DNA from: Bordetella genomosp. 7
GTDB lineage: Bacteria; Pseudomonadota; Gammaproteobacteria; Burkholderiales; Burkholderiaceae_B
DNA: 64,000 nt
Direction: 5' to 3'
NCBI RefSeq assembly: GCF_002261265.1
Contig: NZ_NEVK01000006.1
Coordinates: 434,001 to 498,000, forward strand
The translations under genes were made by a program, and so were the position numbers. Positions 49,522-59,100 of the stretch are shown here, piece by piece (within the stretch, counting starts at the first letter, position 1; every line of letters begins with the position of its first letter). The notes below the pieces were generated by a model. That model was not told the DNA's origin, did not search any database, and saw only the letters and a program-made list of their open reading frames with translations.

Positions 49522-50328
49522 TCAGGCACGCTTCTGCTGGGCATAGCCCTTGAGCACTTCTTCGCGCAGCACCGCCCATATGGCCGCATGCAGTTCCACG
49601 AAGCGCGGATGGGTGCGCACTTCGGCCACATCGCGGGGGCGCGGCAAGTCGATGGCGAACTCGCCGATAGGATGGGTGGCGGGCCCGGCCGACAGCACCA
49701 CCACGCGGTCGCTCATGGCGATGGCCTCGTCCAGGTCGTGCGTAATGAACAGCACCGCCTTGCGCTTGGCCATCCAGAGTTCGAGCACTTCGTTTTCCAT
49801 CAGCTGGCGCGTCTGGATATCGAGCGCAGAAAAAGGCTCATCCATGAGGATGATGTCGGGGTCGCGGATGAGCGTCTGCGCAAGCATGGTGCGCTTGCGC
49901 ATGCCGCCGGACATCTGGTGGGGGTAGCGGTCTTCGAAGCCGCCCAGGCCTACCCGCCGCATCCATTCGCGGCCGCGCTCGATCGATTCGGCGCGCGGCT
50001 GCCCCGCGAACTGCAGGCCGGCAATGACGTTTTCGAGAGCGCTGCGCCAGGGCAGCAGCGCTTCGCCCTGGAACATATAGCCCGCGCGGGAATTGATCCC
50101 CGCCAGCGGCTGGCCAAACACCTTGACCTGGCCGGACGAGGGCGCCAACAGGCCGGCCCCCACGTTGAGCAACGTGGATTTGCCGCAACCCGTGGGCCCC
50201 ACGACCGACACGAATTCGCCGGGGGCGATGGCCAGGCTGGTGTCCTGGACGGCGGTGTAGCGGCCGCCGCCGTCGCGGGACACAAAGGTACACGTGATGC
50301 GGTCGAGCGCGAGCGCGGCTTCAGCCAT
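49522..50328 (-). CDS. ABC transporter ATPase, SsuB/TauB type
   Basis: ATP-hydrolysing subunit of 268 residues. Walker A is [13 protein letters not shown], the Q-loop is YMFQGEALLPWRSALENV, the signature is MSGGMRKR, Walker B is IILMDEPFSALD, and the switch His is in FITHDLDEAIAMSDR. ATG 50326-50328 overlaps the last 8 bases of the receptor gene, giving tight coupling; the frame is open a little further but without similarity. It is 51 bases before the permease. Confidence 0.91.
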   Translation of the reverse strand: MAEAALALDRITCTFVSRDGGGRYTAVQDTSLAIAPGEFVSVVGPTGCGKSTLLNVGAGLLAPSSGQVKVFGQPLAGINSRAGYMFQGEALLPWRSALENVIAGLQFAGQPRAESIERGREWMRRVGLGGFEDRYPHQMSGGMRKRTMLAQTLIRDPDIILMDEPFSALDIQTRQLMENEVLELWMAKRKAVLFITHDLDEAIAMSDRVVVLSAGPATHPIGEFAIDLPRPRDVAEVRTHPRFVELHAAIWAVLREEVLKGYAQQKRA

Positions 50329-51361
50329 TGGGATACTTCTCGTTGGCACGGCGCGTGAACTCGTTGGTCCACGCCTTGGATGGGTCGATCTTGGACGCGT
50401 CGAAGCCCTTTACATAGGCCGCGAGCGCTCGCGTGGCCGTGGCGGCGCCGTCTTCGGGGAAGACCCCGTCGGGCGACAGGCCCTCCATGCTCTTTTCGAG
50501 CGCGGCCTTGTATACAGCGGGCTCGCCCAGCAGGTACTGGGTGGGCACAGTCTTGGCGATTTCTTCGGCGCCGGCCTGCTGGATCCACTTGTCGGCGCGC
50601 ACGATGGCATTGGTAAGCGCCTGCACGGTGTTGGGATTGGCGTCGATAAAGGCCTGCGGCGCATACAGGCTGCCCGCCGGCATGTTGCCGCCGAAGATTT
50701 CCTTCGTGTCTTTCAGGGTGCGCGTGTCGACGATGACCTGGATGTCGCCCGGCATTTCCAGCATGGAAACCACGGGGTCGGTATTCGAGATGGCGTCGAT
50801 CTGGCCGCTGCGCAGCGCCGTGACCGCGCCGGCGCCCGCGCCCACGCCGATGATCGAGACGTCGCTGTCTTTGAGGCCATGCTTGGCAAGGAAGAAGCTG
50901 ACCACCATGTTGGTGGACGAGCCCGGCGCGGTGACGCCGATTTTCTTGCCCTTGAGATCGGCCGGCCCCTTGTAGTCGGGCATGTTTTTCTTGGACACGC
51001 CGAAGCCGATCATGGGCGCGCGGCCCTGCAGCACGAACGAGCGGTACATCTGGCCCTTGGATTGCATGTGCAGCGTGTGCTCGAAGGCGCCGGACACCAC
51101 GTCGGCGCTGCCGCCCACGACAGCCTGCAATGCCTTGGAGCCCCCGGCGAAGTCGGCGATGCGGACATCCAGCCCCTCGTCCTTGAAGTAGCCCTTGATC
51201 TCGGCGATGGTAAGCGGCAGGTAATAGATGAGCGGCTTGCCGCCCACGGCGATCTGCACACTTTTCTTTTCCAGCTGCTGCGCCCGCACGATGGCCGGCG
51301 CCACGCCCAGGGCGCCGGCGGCTCCGGCCAGCTTGAGCAAATCACGACGAGTGACTGACAT
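50321..51361 (-). CDS. NitT/TauT-type substrate-binding protein with Tat-like signal
   Basis: Periplasmic receptor of 346 residues. The signal contains a twin-arginine pattern, TRRDLLKLAGAAGALG, suggesting export by Tat. The mature part resembles SsuA/TauA/ThiY receptors: IYYLPLTIAEIKGYFKDEGL, DFAGGSKALQAVVGGSADVV and KIGVTAPGSSTNMVVSFFL. The ligand is unknown. ATG 51359-51361 is chosen at the signal peptide. It follows the CoA-transferase by 32 bases and overlaps the ATPase by 8, so all five genes from 52713 to 48107 form one operon. Confidence 0.9.
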   Translation of the reverse strand: MSVTRRDLLKLAGAAGALGVAPAIVRAQQLEKKSVQIAVGGKPLIYYLPLTIAEIKGYFKDEGLDVRIADFAGGSKALQAVVGGSADVVSGAFEHTLHMQSKGQMYRSFVLQGRAPMIGFGVSKKNMPDYKGPADLKGKKIGVTAPGSSTNMVVSFFLAKHGLKDSDVSIIGVGAGAGAVTALRSGQIDAISNTDPVVSMLEMPGDIQVIVDTRTLKDTKEIFGGNMPAGSLYAPQAFIDANPNTVQALTNAIVRADKWIQQAGAEEIAKTVPTQYLLGEPAVYKAALEKSMEGLSPDGVFPEDGAATATRALAAYVKGFDASKIDPSKAWTNEFTRRANEKYPNG

Positions 51362-51393
51362 TGGGGGTCTCCTTTGCCGCTCGGGCGGCCTGT

Positions 51394-52713
51394 TTATGTG
51401 GTGCGGCCAGGCAGGCCGTCTTGTGGCTGGCGGCAAGCGCCGGCCGGCGAAGCTGGCTGCGGGGGCAGGCCTATGGCGCCGGCCTGGGCCAGTTCAACGA
51501 TTGCCGCTGCATCATACTCCAGCGATTTCAGGACTTCTTCAGTATGTTCCCCTAGGCGCGGGCCCAGCCAGCGCGTGCCTCCCGGCGTCTCGGACAGCCG
51601 TGGCACGACGGCCGGCAGCTTGACCGGGCTGCCGTCGGGAAAGCGATGCTGCTCTATCATGCCCCGGGCGATGAACTGCGGGTCGGCGAACATGTCGGCG
51701 ACGCTGTAGATCTTGCCCACCGGCACATCGGCCGCGCGCATGACCTCGAGCGCCTGGTCGATGGTACGGGTGCCGCACCAGGCCTGGATGGCGCCATCGA
51801 TTTCTTCGACCCGGCGGGCGCGGCCGTCGTTGCGCGCCAATTGCGGGTCGTTGGCCAGGTCGTCGCGGCCGATGGCGCGCATCAGGCGGTTGAAGATGGC
51901 GTCGCCATTGCCCGCGATGACCACGTTCTGGCCGTCGCGCGTAGTGTAGGTATTGGATGGCACGATGCCGGGCAGCGCCCCGCCGGTGCGTTCGCGCACG
52001 ACGCCGGCCACGTCGTACTCGGGCACCAGGCTTTCCATCAGGTTGAATACCGACTCGTACAACGCCACATCCACCATCTGGCCCTGCCCCGCCACGCTGT
52101 CGGGGCCCGGCTTGCCGTTCCAGCGGCCGCCGGTGGCGTCGCGATGGCGCAGGGCCATCATGGCGCCGATGACCGCATGCAGCGCGGCGATGGAGTCGCC
52201 TACCGAGATGCCTACCCGCACCGGGGGGCGGTCGGGGTGGCCCGAAACGTAGCGCAGGCCGCCCATGGATTCGGCAATGGCGCCGAATCCCGGCGCGTCG
52301 CGCATGGGGCCCGTCTGCCCGTAGCCCGACAGGCGCACCATGATGAGCGCGGGATTGACCTGGCGCAGCTGTTCGTACCCCAGCCCCCACTTTTCAAGCA
52401 CGCCGGGACGATAGTTCTCGATCACGATGTCCGCATCGAGCGCGAGGCGACGGGCGATCTCGCGGCCCCGCGGGTCTTTCAGGTTCAGCGCGATGGACTT
52501 CTTGTTGCGCGCCTGCACCGTCCACCAAAGCGAGTTGCCTTCGTGCAGGTGGCGCCAGCTGCGGATGGGGTCGCCTCCGCCCGTGCCATCGGGGCCGTGC
52601 GGGGTTTCGACCTTGATGACTTCGGCGCCGAATTCGCCCAGCATGCGGGCCGCGAAGGGCCCGGCGATCAGCGTGCCGAGTTCGAGGACTTTGATGCCCT
52701 TGAGCGCGGACAT
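51394..52713 (-). CDS. CaiB/BaiF-family CoA-transferase lacking the usual catalytic Asp
   Basis: 439 residues with the interlocked type III CoA-transferase fold: LKGIKVLELGTLIAGPFAAR, GEFGAEVIKVETPHG, QARNKKSIALNLKDPRGREI, and IVIENYRPGVLEKWGLGYEQ. Where the neighbour at 17975-19228 has the catalytic aspartate (GFDLVAQ), this protein reads GFGAIAESMGGL, with Gly at about residue 144. A related reading is common in one CaiB branch, as I recall, so this may be a subfamily trait. It heads the operon with the ABC importer, suggesting that the imported acid is activated as a CoA thioester. Confidence 0.88.
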   Translation of the reverse strand: MSALKGIKVLELGTLIAGPFAARMLGEFGAEVIKVETPHGPDGTGGGDPIRSWRHLHEGNSLWWTVQARNKKSIALNLKDPRGREIARRLALDADIVIENYRPGVLEKWGLGYEQLRQVNPALIMVRLSGYGQTGPMRDAPGFGAIAESMGGLRYVSGHPDRPPVRVGISVGDSIAALHAVIGAMMALRHRDATGGRWNGKPGPDSVAGQGQMVDVALYESVFNLMESLVPEYDVAGVVRERTGGALPGIVPSNTYTTRDGQNVVIAGNGDAIFNRLMRAIGRDDLANDPQLARNDGRARRVEEIDGAIQAWCGTRTIDQALEVMRAADVPVGKIYSVADMFADPQFIARGMIEQHRFPDGSPVKLPAVVPRLSETPGGTRWLGPRLGEHTEEVLKSLEYDAAAIVELAQAGAIGLPPQPASPAGACRQPQDGLPGRTT

Positions 52714-52734
52714 GGGAGTCTCCTTGGTGGGCGG

Positions 52735-53343
52735 CTACGTGGTTCTGCGTTCCATCAGGGCCCAGGCGATGGTGCCGGCGTCGACGTACTCGAGCTCGCC
52801 GCCGGCCGGCACGCCGCGCGCCAGGCGGGTGATTTTCAGCCCTTTGCCGGCAAGCACTTCACCCAGGAAGTGCGCGGTGGTTTCGCCTTCGGCGGTGAAG
52901 TTGGTGGCCAGGATGACCTCTTGCACCACGCCATCGCAGGCGCGCTGGATGAGCCGCTCGAAGTCGAGCTCGCGCGGGCCGATGCCCTCGAGCGGAGCCA
53001 CCCGGCCCATCAGCACGTAGTACAGGCCACGATAGCCATGGCTGGCTTCGATCATGTTCTGGTCGGCCGGCGTCTCGACGATGCACAGCAACGTGGCGTC
53101 GCGCTTGGGGTTGGCGCAGGTGGCGCAGATGGGGTCTTCGGTGAAGCTGTTGCAGCGCGCGCAATGACGCAGGTTCTGCACCGCGCCCGCCAGCGCGCGC
53201 CCCAGCATGTCTGCGCCTTGCAGATCGTGCTGCAGCAAGTGATACGCCATGCGCCGGGCCGAGCGCACGCCCACGCCGGGCAGGCGCCGCAGCGCCTCGA
53301 TCAGCGTGGTCAGCGGTTCGGGTTCGGGCAGTTGCGGTTCCAT
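52735..53343 (-). CDS. recR: Recombination mediator RecR
   Basis: Works with RecO (and RecF) to load RecA at gaps; 202 residues. The helix-hairpin-helix region [19 protein letters not shown] (about 19-37) is followed by a four-Cys zinc finger ([19 protein letters not shown]) and a Toprim domain beginning [20 protein letters not shown]. The Walker-B-like C-terminus [13 protein letters not shown]-type ([14 protein letters not shown]) is intact. It is third in the conserved dnaX-ybaB-recR cluster. Confidence 0.95.
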   Translation of the reverse strand: MEPQLPEPEPLTTLIEALRRLPGVGVRSARRMAYHLLQHDLQGADMLGRALAGAVQNLRHCARCNSFTEDPICATCANPKRDATLLCIVETPADQNMIEASHGYRGLYYVLMGRVAPLEGIGPRELDFERLIQRACDGVVQEVILATNFTAEGETTAHFLGEVLAGKGLKITRLARGVPAGGELEYVDAGTIAWALMERRTT

Positions 53344-53361
53344 TGCGGTGCGGCCGGCGCC

Positions 53362-53688
53362 TTAGAACGGCAGCTTCATGCCCGGGGGCAGCGGCATGCC
53401 GGCGGTGACGCCGGCCATTTTTTCCTGCGCGGTGGCTTCCGCCTTGCGCAGGGCGTCGTTGAACGCGGCAGCGACCAGGTCTTCGAGCATGTCTTTGTCG
53501 TCGGCCAGCAGGCTGGGATCGATGGACACGCGCTTGACGTCGTGACGGCAGCTCATGGACACCTTGACCAGCCCGCCGCCGGACTCGCCATCGACGAGAA
53601 TCTCGGCCAGGGAATCCTGGACCTTTTTCATGTTTTCCTGCATCTGCTGCGCCTGGCGCATCAGACCGGCAAGTTGTCCTTTCATCAT
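53362..53688 (-). CDS. ybaB: YbaB/EbfC nucleoid-associated protein
   Basis: Small DNA-binding dimer of 108 residues that condenses DNA. The N-terminal helix [20 protein letters not shown] is followed by the strand core [20 protein letters not shown] and the final helix [20 protein letters not shown]. Two ATGs in tandem (53683-53688) allow a start at either. It lies between dnaX (59 bases upstream) and recR (18 bases downstream), the usual arrangement. Confidence 0.94.
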   Translation of the reverse strand: MMKGQLAGLMRQAQQMQENMKKVQDSLAEILVDGESGGGLVKVSMSCRHDVKRVSIDPSLLADDKDMLEDLVAAAFNDALRKAEATAQEKMAGVTAGMPLPPGMKLPF

Positions 53689-53747
53689 GATGAGAGTTCC
53701 TTGGAGAAGGGGAATTTCCGAAAAACCGGCTGCGGCGGCGCGGCCGC

Positions 53748-55853
53748 TCACGCCGGTGGATGAACTGCGCGTACCGAACCCGGCACCACCCGGCCGCCAA
53801 AATCGGCCTGCAGTGCCAGGACAAAGGGATCGGCCGCCGCGGCGGCTTCGGCGGCCTGCTGGCGCGCCGCGCGCTCGGCCTGCGCCACCGCATGCGCGGT
53901 GGCATCGCCCGTGGCGCCGACTTCGACTTCCAGCCGCAGGCCTTGCCCGAAATGTTCGCACAGCACGGTTTGCAGGCGTATGCGGCTTTCGCTTTCTGCC
54001 AGCGTCTTGACGGCGACGCGCAGCACGATCGCGTCGCCCTGCACGCCTACCCATTCGCTCTGGCGCGACAGTTCGGCAGCCAGGCCCGTGACGGGAAGAC
54101 GTGCAGCCAATGCCGGCCAGTCGGCCGCGGTAATACTGTTCAGTTTGGCCGGCGCCTGCCTAGCGCGGCGCGCGGGCGGGCGCTGCCGGGGCTGCGGCAC
54201 GGCGGCGATTTCGGCCGGCTCTGCGCCGGTGGCGAGCGTTTCGAATTCGTCGTCCGGGTCGGCGGTGAATTCGTCTGTGGGCACATAGCCGGCCTGGGCG
54301 TCGTCGGGGATGTCTTCGTCCACCCAGGACGGCGGGCCGTCGACGGCCGCAGGCGCCGGCTTGCTGTGCGTGGCGGGCGGTGTAACGGCCAGCGCGGCAG
54401 CGGGCGGCCGGGCCGGCGCAGGCTCGGGCTGTGCGGCCGGTTCCGCAGGCAGGTCTTCCCATGGCGGTGTGTCGGCGGCCTGCTCGGCGGCCGGCGGCGG
54501 CGTACTCGCCGAAACGTCGGTCGGCGCAGGATCCGCCGCCTGAGGCCGCGAGCCCGTGCCTTGCGGATCGGGCGTCGCCCGGGCGGCGGCGCCGGCCGCC
54601 TTGGCCGTGTCAGCGGCATCGGGCGCGGGCGCTGCGGGCGCGCGGGCTTGCGGGGCGGGGGCCGCGGCAGCCGCGACAGGCGGGGCCGCCGCAGGCGCGC
54701 CGGCCGGCTGCGCAGGCGAGGCGCCTGCGGCAACCGGCGCCGGCGGCCGGGCCTCGGTGACCGGGCCGGCCTGCCCGCAGAGCGCGAGCATGCGCAGGCA
54801 GGCCATGACGAAGCCCGCGTATTCGTCGGGCGCGAGCGACAGTTCGCCGCGACTGTGCACCGCCACCGAATAGAACAACTGTACGGCGTCTGGGTGCAGC
54901 ATGCCCGCCAGGCGCGAGATGTCGGCCGCCAGCGGATCGTCCGACGGCGTGGCGCCGGGCACGCGCTGTTCGATGGCCACGCGCGAAAGCAGCACCGCAA
55001 GGTCGGCCAGCGCCCCCGCATACGACAACCCGCGCGTGGCGAGTTCGTCGGCCACGGCCAGCACGCCGGCGGCATCGCCTTTGGGCAAGGCGTCGAGCAG
55101 GCGCACCAGATGGCGCTGGTCGATGGTGCCCAGCATGCCGCGCACCGCTTCTTCGGTGAGGTTGCCGGCGCTGTAGGCAATGGCCTGGTCGGTAAGCGAC
55201 AGGGCATCGCGCATGGACCCGCTCGCCGCCTGTGCGATCAGGCGCAGGGCCGGCGTTTCGCACGCGACGCTTTCATCGGCCAGCACGGCCTGCAGGTGGC
55301 CCACGATGGCGTCCGGCGGCATCTGCTTCAGGTTGAACTGCAGGCAGCGCGACAGGACCGTGACGGGAATTTTCTGCGGATCGGTCGTGGCCAGGATGAA
55401 CTTCACATGCGGGGGCGGCTCTTCGAGCGTCTTGAGCATGGCGTTGAACGCATGGCCGGTCAGCATGTGGACTTCGTCGATCATGTAGACCTTGTACCGC
55501 CCTGCTCCGGGCGCATACACGGCCTGCTCGAGCAGCTGGGTCATTTCGTCCACGCCGCGGTTCGAGGCGGCGTCGAGCTCCAGGTAATCGACAAAACGGC
55601 CCGAATCGATTTCGGTGCAGGCCCGGCATTGGCCGCAAGGCCTGGAGGTGATGCCGGTTTCGCAGTTGAGCGACTTGGCCAGGATGCGCGACAGAGTGGT
55701 CTTGCCCACCCCGCGCGTGCCCGTGAACAGCCAGGCATGGTGCAGGCGCTGCGAATCTAGCGCGTGCGTGAGCGCACGCACGACGTGGTCCTGGCCTACC
55801 AGGGTATCGAACGAGCGCGGCCGCCACTTGCGGGCCAGTACCAGATAAGTCAT
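53748..55853 (-). CDS. dnaX: DNA polymerase III subunits tau/gamma
   Basis: Clamp-loader ATPase, 701 residues. Walker A is GTRGVGKTT (45-53), the zinc site uses Cys64, 73, 76 and 79 (PCGQCRAC), Walker B-like [20 protein letters not shown] follows, and the sensor-1 region is [19 protein letters not shown]. After the clamp-loader core (about 1-370) comes an extremely Ala/Pro-rich linker (about 375-540), then a tau-type C-terminal domain that would bind the polymerase alpha subunit and DnaB. A frameshift site for a short gamma form was not recognised. It precedes ybaB and recR; ffs lies upstream. Confidence 0.95.
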   Translation of the reverse strand: MTYLVLARKWRPRSFDTLVGQDHVVRALTHALDSQRLHHAWLFTGTRGVGKTTLSRILAKSLNCETGITSRPCGQCRACTEIDSGRFVDYLELDAASNRGVDEMTQLLEQAVYAPGAGRYKVYMIDEVHMLTGHAFNAMLKTLEEPPPHVKFILATTDPQKIPVTVLSRCLQFNLKQMPPDAIVGHLQAVLADESVACETPALRLIAQAASGSMRDALSLTDQAIAYSAGNLTEEAVRGMLGTIDQRHLVRLLDALPKGDAAGVLAVADELATRGLSYAGALADLAVLLSRVAIEQRVPGATPSDDPLAADISRLAGMLHPDAVQLFYSVAVHSRGELSLAPDEYAGFVMACLRMLALCGQAGPVTEARPPAPVAAGASPAQPAGAPAAAPPVAAAAAPAPQARAPAAPAPDAADTAKAAGAAARATPDPQGTGSRPQAADPAPTDVSASTPPPAAEQAADTPPWEDLPAEPAAQPEPAPARPPAAALAVTPPATHSKPAPAAVDGPPSWVDEDIPDDAQAGYVPTDEFTADPDDEFETLATGAEPAEIAAVPQPRQRPPARRARQAPAKLNSITAADWPALAARLPVTGLAAELSRQSEWVGVQGDAIVLRVAVKTLAESESRIRLQTVLCEHFGQGLRLEVEVGATGDATAHAVAQAERAARQQAAEAAAAADPFVLALQADFGGRVVPGSVRAVHPPA

Positions 55854-55900
55854 GGGCGGATTGTAGAGCCAGTTGCGCGCGGCCGGCGCGCCGGAAATAC

Positions 55901-55971
55901 AAAGGGGCGCCGCAACCAGGGCGCGAACTGCCAGACACCACGACAGTTCGTTCCGATTACGGCGCCCCTTT
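55901..55971. ncRNA. Double-stem structured element downstream of the SRP RNA
   Basis: Outer arms 55901-55912 (AAAGGGGCGCCG) and 55960-55971 (CGGCGCCCCTTT) pair perfectly over 12 bases. Inside, CGAACTG (55924-55930) pairs with CAGTTCG (55944-55950). On the minus strand it follows ffs directly (11 bases) and ends TTTGTATTT, so it may be an elaborate ffs terminator; on its own it would be a stable 71-base RNA. It ends about 48 bases before the dnaX start. The class is unknown. Confidence 0.5.
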
Positions 55972-55982
55972 GGGGAAACCGG

Positions 55983-56080
55983 TAGGCGAGCCTTACTCCG
56001 GCACTGATCCTAAACGACTATGGCTGCTTCGTTCCCGACCTGACCAGGTTCACCGCCGAACCATGCGAAGGGGCCCGCCA
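55983..56080 (-). ncRNA. ffs: Signal recognition particle 4.5S RNA
   Basis: RNA of about 98 bases that pairs with Ffh to target membrane proteins. The conserved Ffh-binding apical domain reads, on the minus strand, GGTCAGGTCGGGAACGAAGC followed by AGCC (56018-56045 region). The ends pair as GGCGGGCC (56072-56079) with GGCTCGCC (55985-55992). The position beside dnaX-ybaB-recR is typical. Exact 5' and 3' ends are estimated. The remaining bases to 56164 hold no gene. Confidence 0.9.
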
Positions 56081-56164
56081 ACCCGAATTCTAACAGAGCG
56101 GGCACGACGCCGCTGGCGCCCTGGGCCAAGGCGTGCGACAGGCCGCCCGCCTGCCGCAGGCGCG

Positions 56165-59100
56165 CTAGATATCGATCCACAGGCGGGCGCGCGGAAAGTA
56201 CAGCGCGGCGCGGGCCGGGCGCTGGTCCAGCGCCGTGACCTGCGCGCAATAGCGCGCCAACTGCTCGGCATGGCGCTCGCGCATGCGCGATGCAAACTGC
56301 TCGGGCAATTCGTCGGGATGCGGCCGCGCGGTTTTGTAGTCGACGATGAGCCAGCCGTCTTCGGTACTGAGCGCCAGGTCGATTACCGACACGCGCCCGG
56401 TGGCGTCGATCAGCGGCCATTCACGCCGTGCCGCCGATTGCGACAGCAGCCAGCGCCCGCGCTCGTGCGCCAGCGTGGCCAGCAGGGTGTCCAGCACCGC
56501 CAGCGCGGCATCGGGCGCCTGCGCCGCCGGCAATCCCGCGCGGGTGAGCTGTTTTTGCATCACCGGCAGATAGCGGCGCAAGGCCTCGGCGGGCCAGGCG
56601 TCCACGCCGTCCTGGCCGATGCGGGCCAGCCACGCGTGGGCGAGTGTGCCGATTGCGGCATCGTGCGCGGTGTCGAGCTGCCATGACGGATGTTCACCGC
56701 CTTGCGCCGGCGCCCCTATCGCGAAACCGGGATTGCCCGTTGCATGGCGTTGCTGATCCAGCGCCACGATGGCTTCACTGGCCAGGCGCCGCAAGGGCTC
56801 GCCCATTGACGCTGCTGCGGCATCGGCGGCGGGCGCGTCGTCCTGCCAGCCCGGCGGCGGGGACTTTTTGTCGGCCGGCAGCCATTCCCACAGGCGCCCC
56901 AGGAGGCTGGCGGGCGGCGGCGGCTTGGCCTGGCCCGTGGCGCGATCAACCACAACGTTGCCCACCAGGTGCAGGCGGTGGCGCGCGCGCGTGGCCGCAA
57001 CGTAGAGCAGCCGGTCGGTCTCGTAGGCGGCGCGGCGTTTTTCGCGCAGGCCCAGATAACGTGAGACGGGATCGGCGTCTTTGTCGGCGCGAGGCTTTAC
57101 CGGCCCGAACAGCACCCTTTCGCCCGTCTGCTCGAAGCTGACCAGCGGCGGGCGCTCGGCGCGAGGCGCTTTGTGCAGCCCGTAAAGAATGACCGTGTCG
57201 AACTGCAGCCCCTTGGATTTGTGCATGGTCATGATCTCGACCACGCCCGCATCATCGTCTGCCGCTTCGGGCGCGGCATACAGGCGCGCCAGCGCGGCAT
57301 CCAGGCGCGCGGGGTCCAGGCCGCCATGCGGCGCCAGGCGTTCGACCAGCCGGAACAGGCTTTCGGCATCTTCGGCGGCGCTGGGACTGGCATACAGCGC
57401 CGGGCCGCCCAGCCTGCGCCAGAGCGATTCCAGCCATGCCGCAAGCGGCATGGCGCCGCTGGCGTTGGACGAGTCGAGCAGAATGGGCGCCACATGGCGC
57501 ACCCGCGCGTACTCATCGGCCGCCAGCACCTGCCGGGCGCGGCAGGGCTGCACTTGCGGGGCATCCCACAGCGGCAGGCCCTGCCCCGCATTCACGGGCT
57601 GGGCGGCCGGCTGCGGCGCGCGCAGCGCATCGGCGAGCAACACCGGTACGGGCGTGGCCGGGTCGTGGCCGAACAGCGCATGCAACGAATGCAAGGTCAG
57701 CCCGCACCACGGCGCGCGCAGCACCGACAGCCAGGCCATGCGGTCCGCCGGGTGCGCCAGGGCGCGCAGCAATTGCACCAGATCCGACACCACATGGCGC
57801 TGGGCCAGTGGCACCAGGTCGACCGCCCGACAGCGAATGCCCGCCTGCGTCAGCTTGCGCACCAACTGGCCCAGGTGGCCGCGCGCCCGCACCAGAATGG
57901 CCACCGGATGGCGGCTTGCCGGGTCGCGCTCGTCCAGCGCGCGGCGCACCAGCTGAACGGTGAGCGCCTGGGCCGCGGCGTCGGCGCCGGCGGGCCCGTC
58001 GGCACTGAACGCAGGATGGAAACACACGGGCTCGCCGGGCAGCTGCTCATTGAAAGCCGCCGAATCGGTATACGCGATCGCGCCAGCCGCTGCGTCGTTG
58101 CGCGCGGGCAGCAGGCCCCGGAAGGTGGCGTTGACCCATTCCACCACGCCCGCCTGCGACCGGAAGTTATCGGTCAGTTGCAGGAAGGCGGGAGTGATTT
58201 CGCCCACCCCCTGCTCGGCCGCCTGCAGGAACAGCCCGACTTCCGCCTTGCGGAAGCGGTAGATCGACTGCATGGGGTCGCCCACCAGGAACAGCGTACG
58301 CCCGTCGTCCGGCTGCCAGCCGGCGGTCAGGGTGGCCAGCAGGTGGATCTGGGTAAGGCTGGTGTCCTGGAATTCGTCGATGAGCAAATGCCGGATCGAC
58401 GCATCGAGCTTGAGCAGCAGTTCGCCGGGGTCATCGGCGCTGCCCAGCGCGTGCACGGCGCGTTGGGCAATTTCGATGAAATCGACTTCGCGCGTCTCGG
58501 CAAAGCGCAGGTGCAATTGCGCCACCGCGAGCTTCAAGGTCATCAGCTGCGCGCCGAGCACGCGCCATTGCGTATCGGTGAACTCGGCCGGCGGCACCGT
58601 GTCTACCGCATCCAGCATCCAGATCCAGGCCGCCTGCGGATCTGCGGCATCGAGCCACTGAGTAAGCGCCGTTTTGTGTGCGCACTTGGGCGGGAAGCCA
58701 AGATTCTTGTTGAGCGCGCGGCGCAGCTTGCCTTCGCCCGTAAGCAGCAGGCATCGCACGGCTTTCCATTTATCGAGTGCGGCGGCATGCGGCTCGAGCG
58801 GCTCGCTCCAGTCGCGCAAGGCGTCCAGCACATGCCCGGGCCCCGACTCGTCCAGTACCGCGGCGGCCATGCGGGCGGGCCCGCGCAGGGCGTCTTGCCA
58901 GCCCAGGGGCATGGCGCTGGCAAGCGCCCGCAGGTCTTCGCCGATGGCTTCGGCCAGGGCGCCCTGCAACGCCTCGCGGTCGCTGCCGCGCGAAAGCAGC
59001 GGCAGCCATTGGTCGCGCTGGCCCAGCATGGCGGCGATGGCTTCGACGGCGGCCTGGGTGTCGACGTCCAGGTGTGCAAGCAGGATGCGCACCGCTTCGA

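Noticed and set aside
53760-55760. A 666-codon plus-strand frame opposite dnaX
   Set aside because: It is Arg/Gly-rich without a domain; dnaX is unambiguous on the minus strand.
53748-55853. Programmed frameshift producing the gamma form of DnaX
   Set aside because: No A-run slippery heptamer with a following stem could be identified by eye in the expected area.
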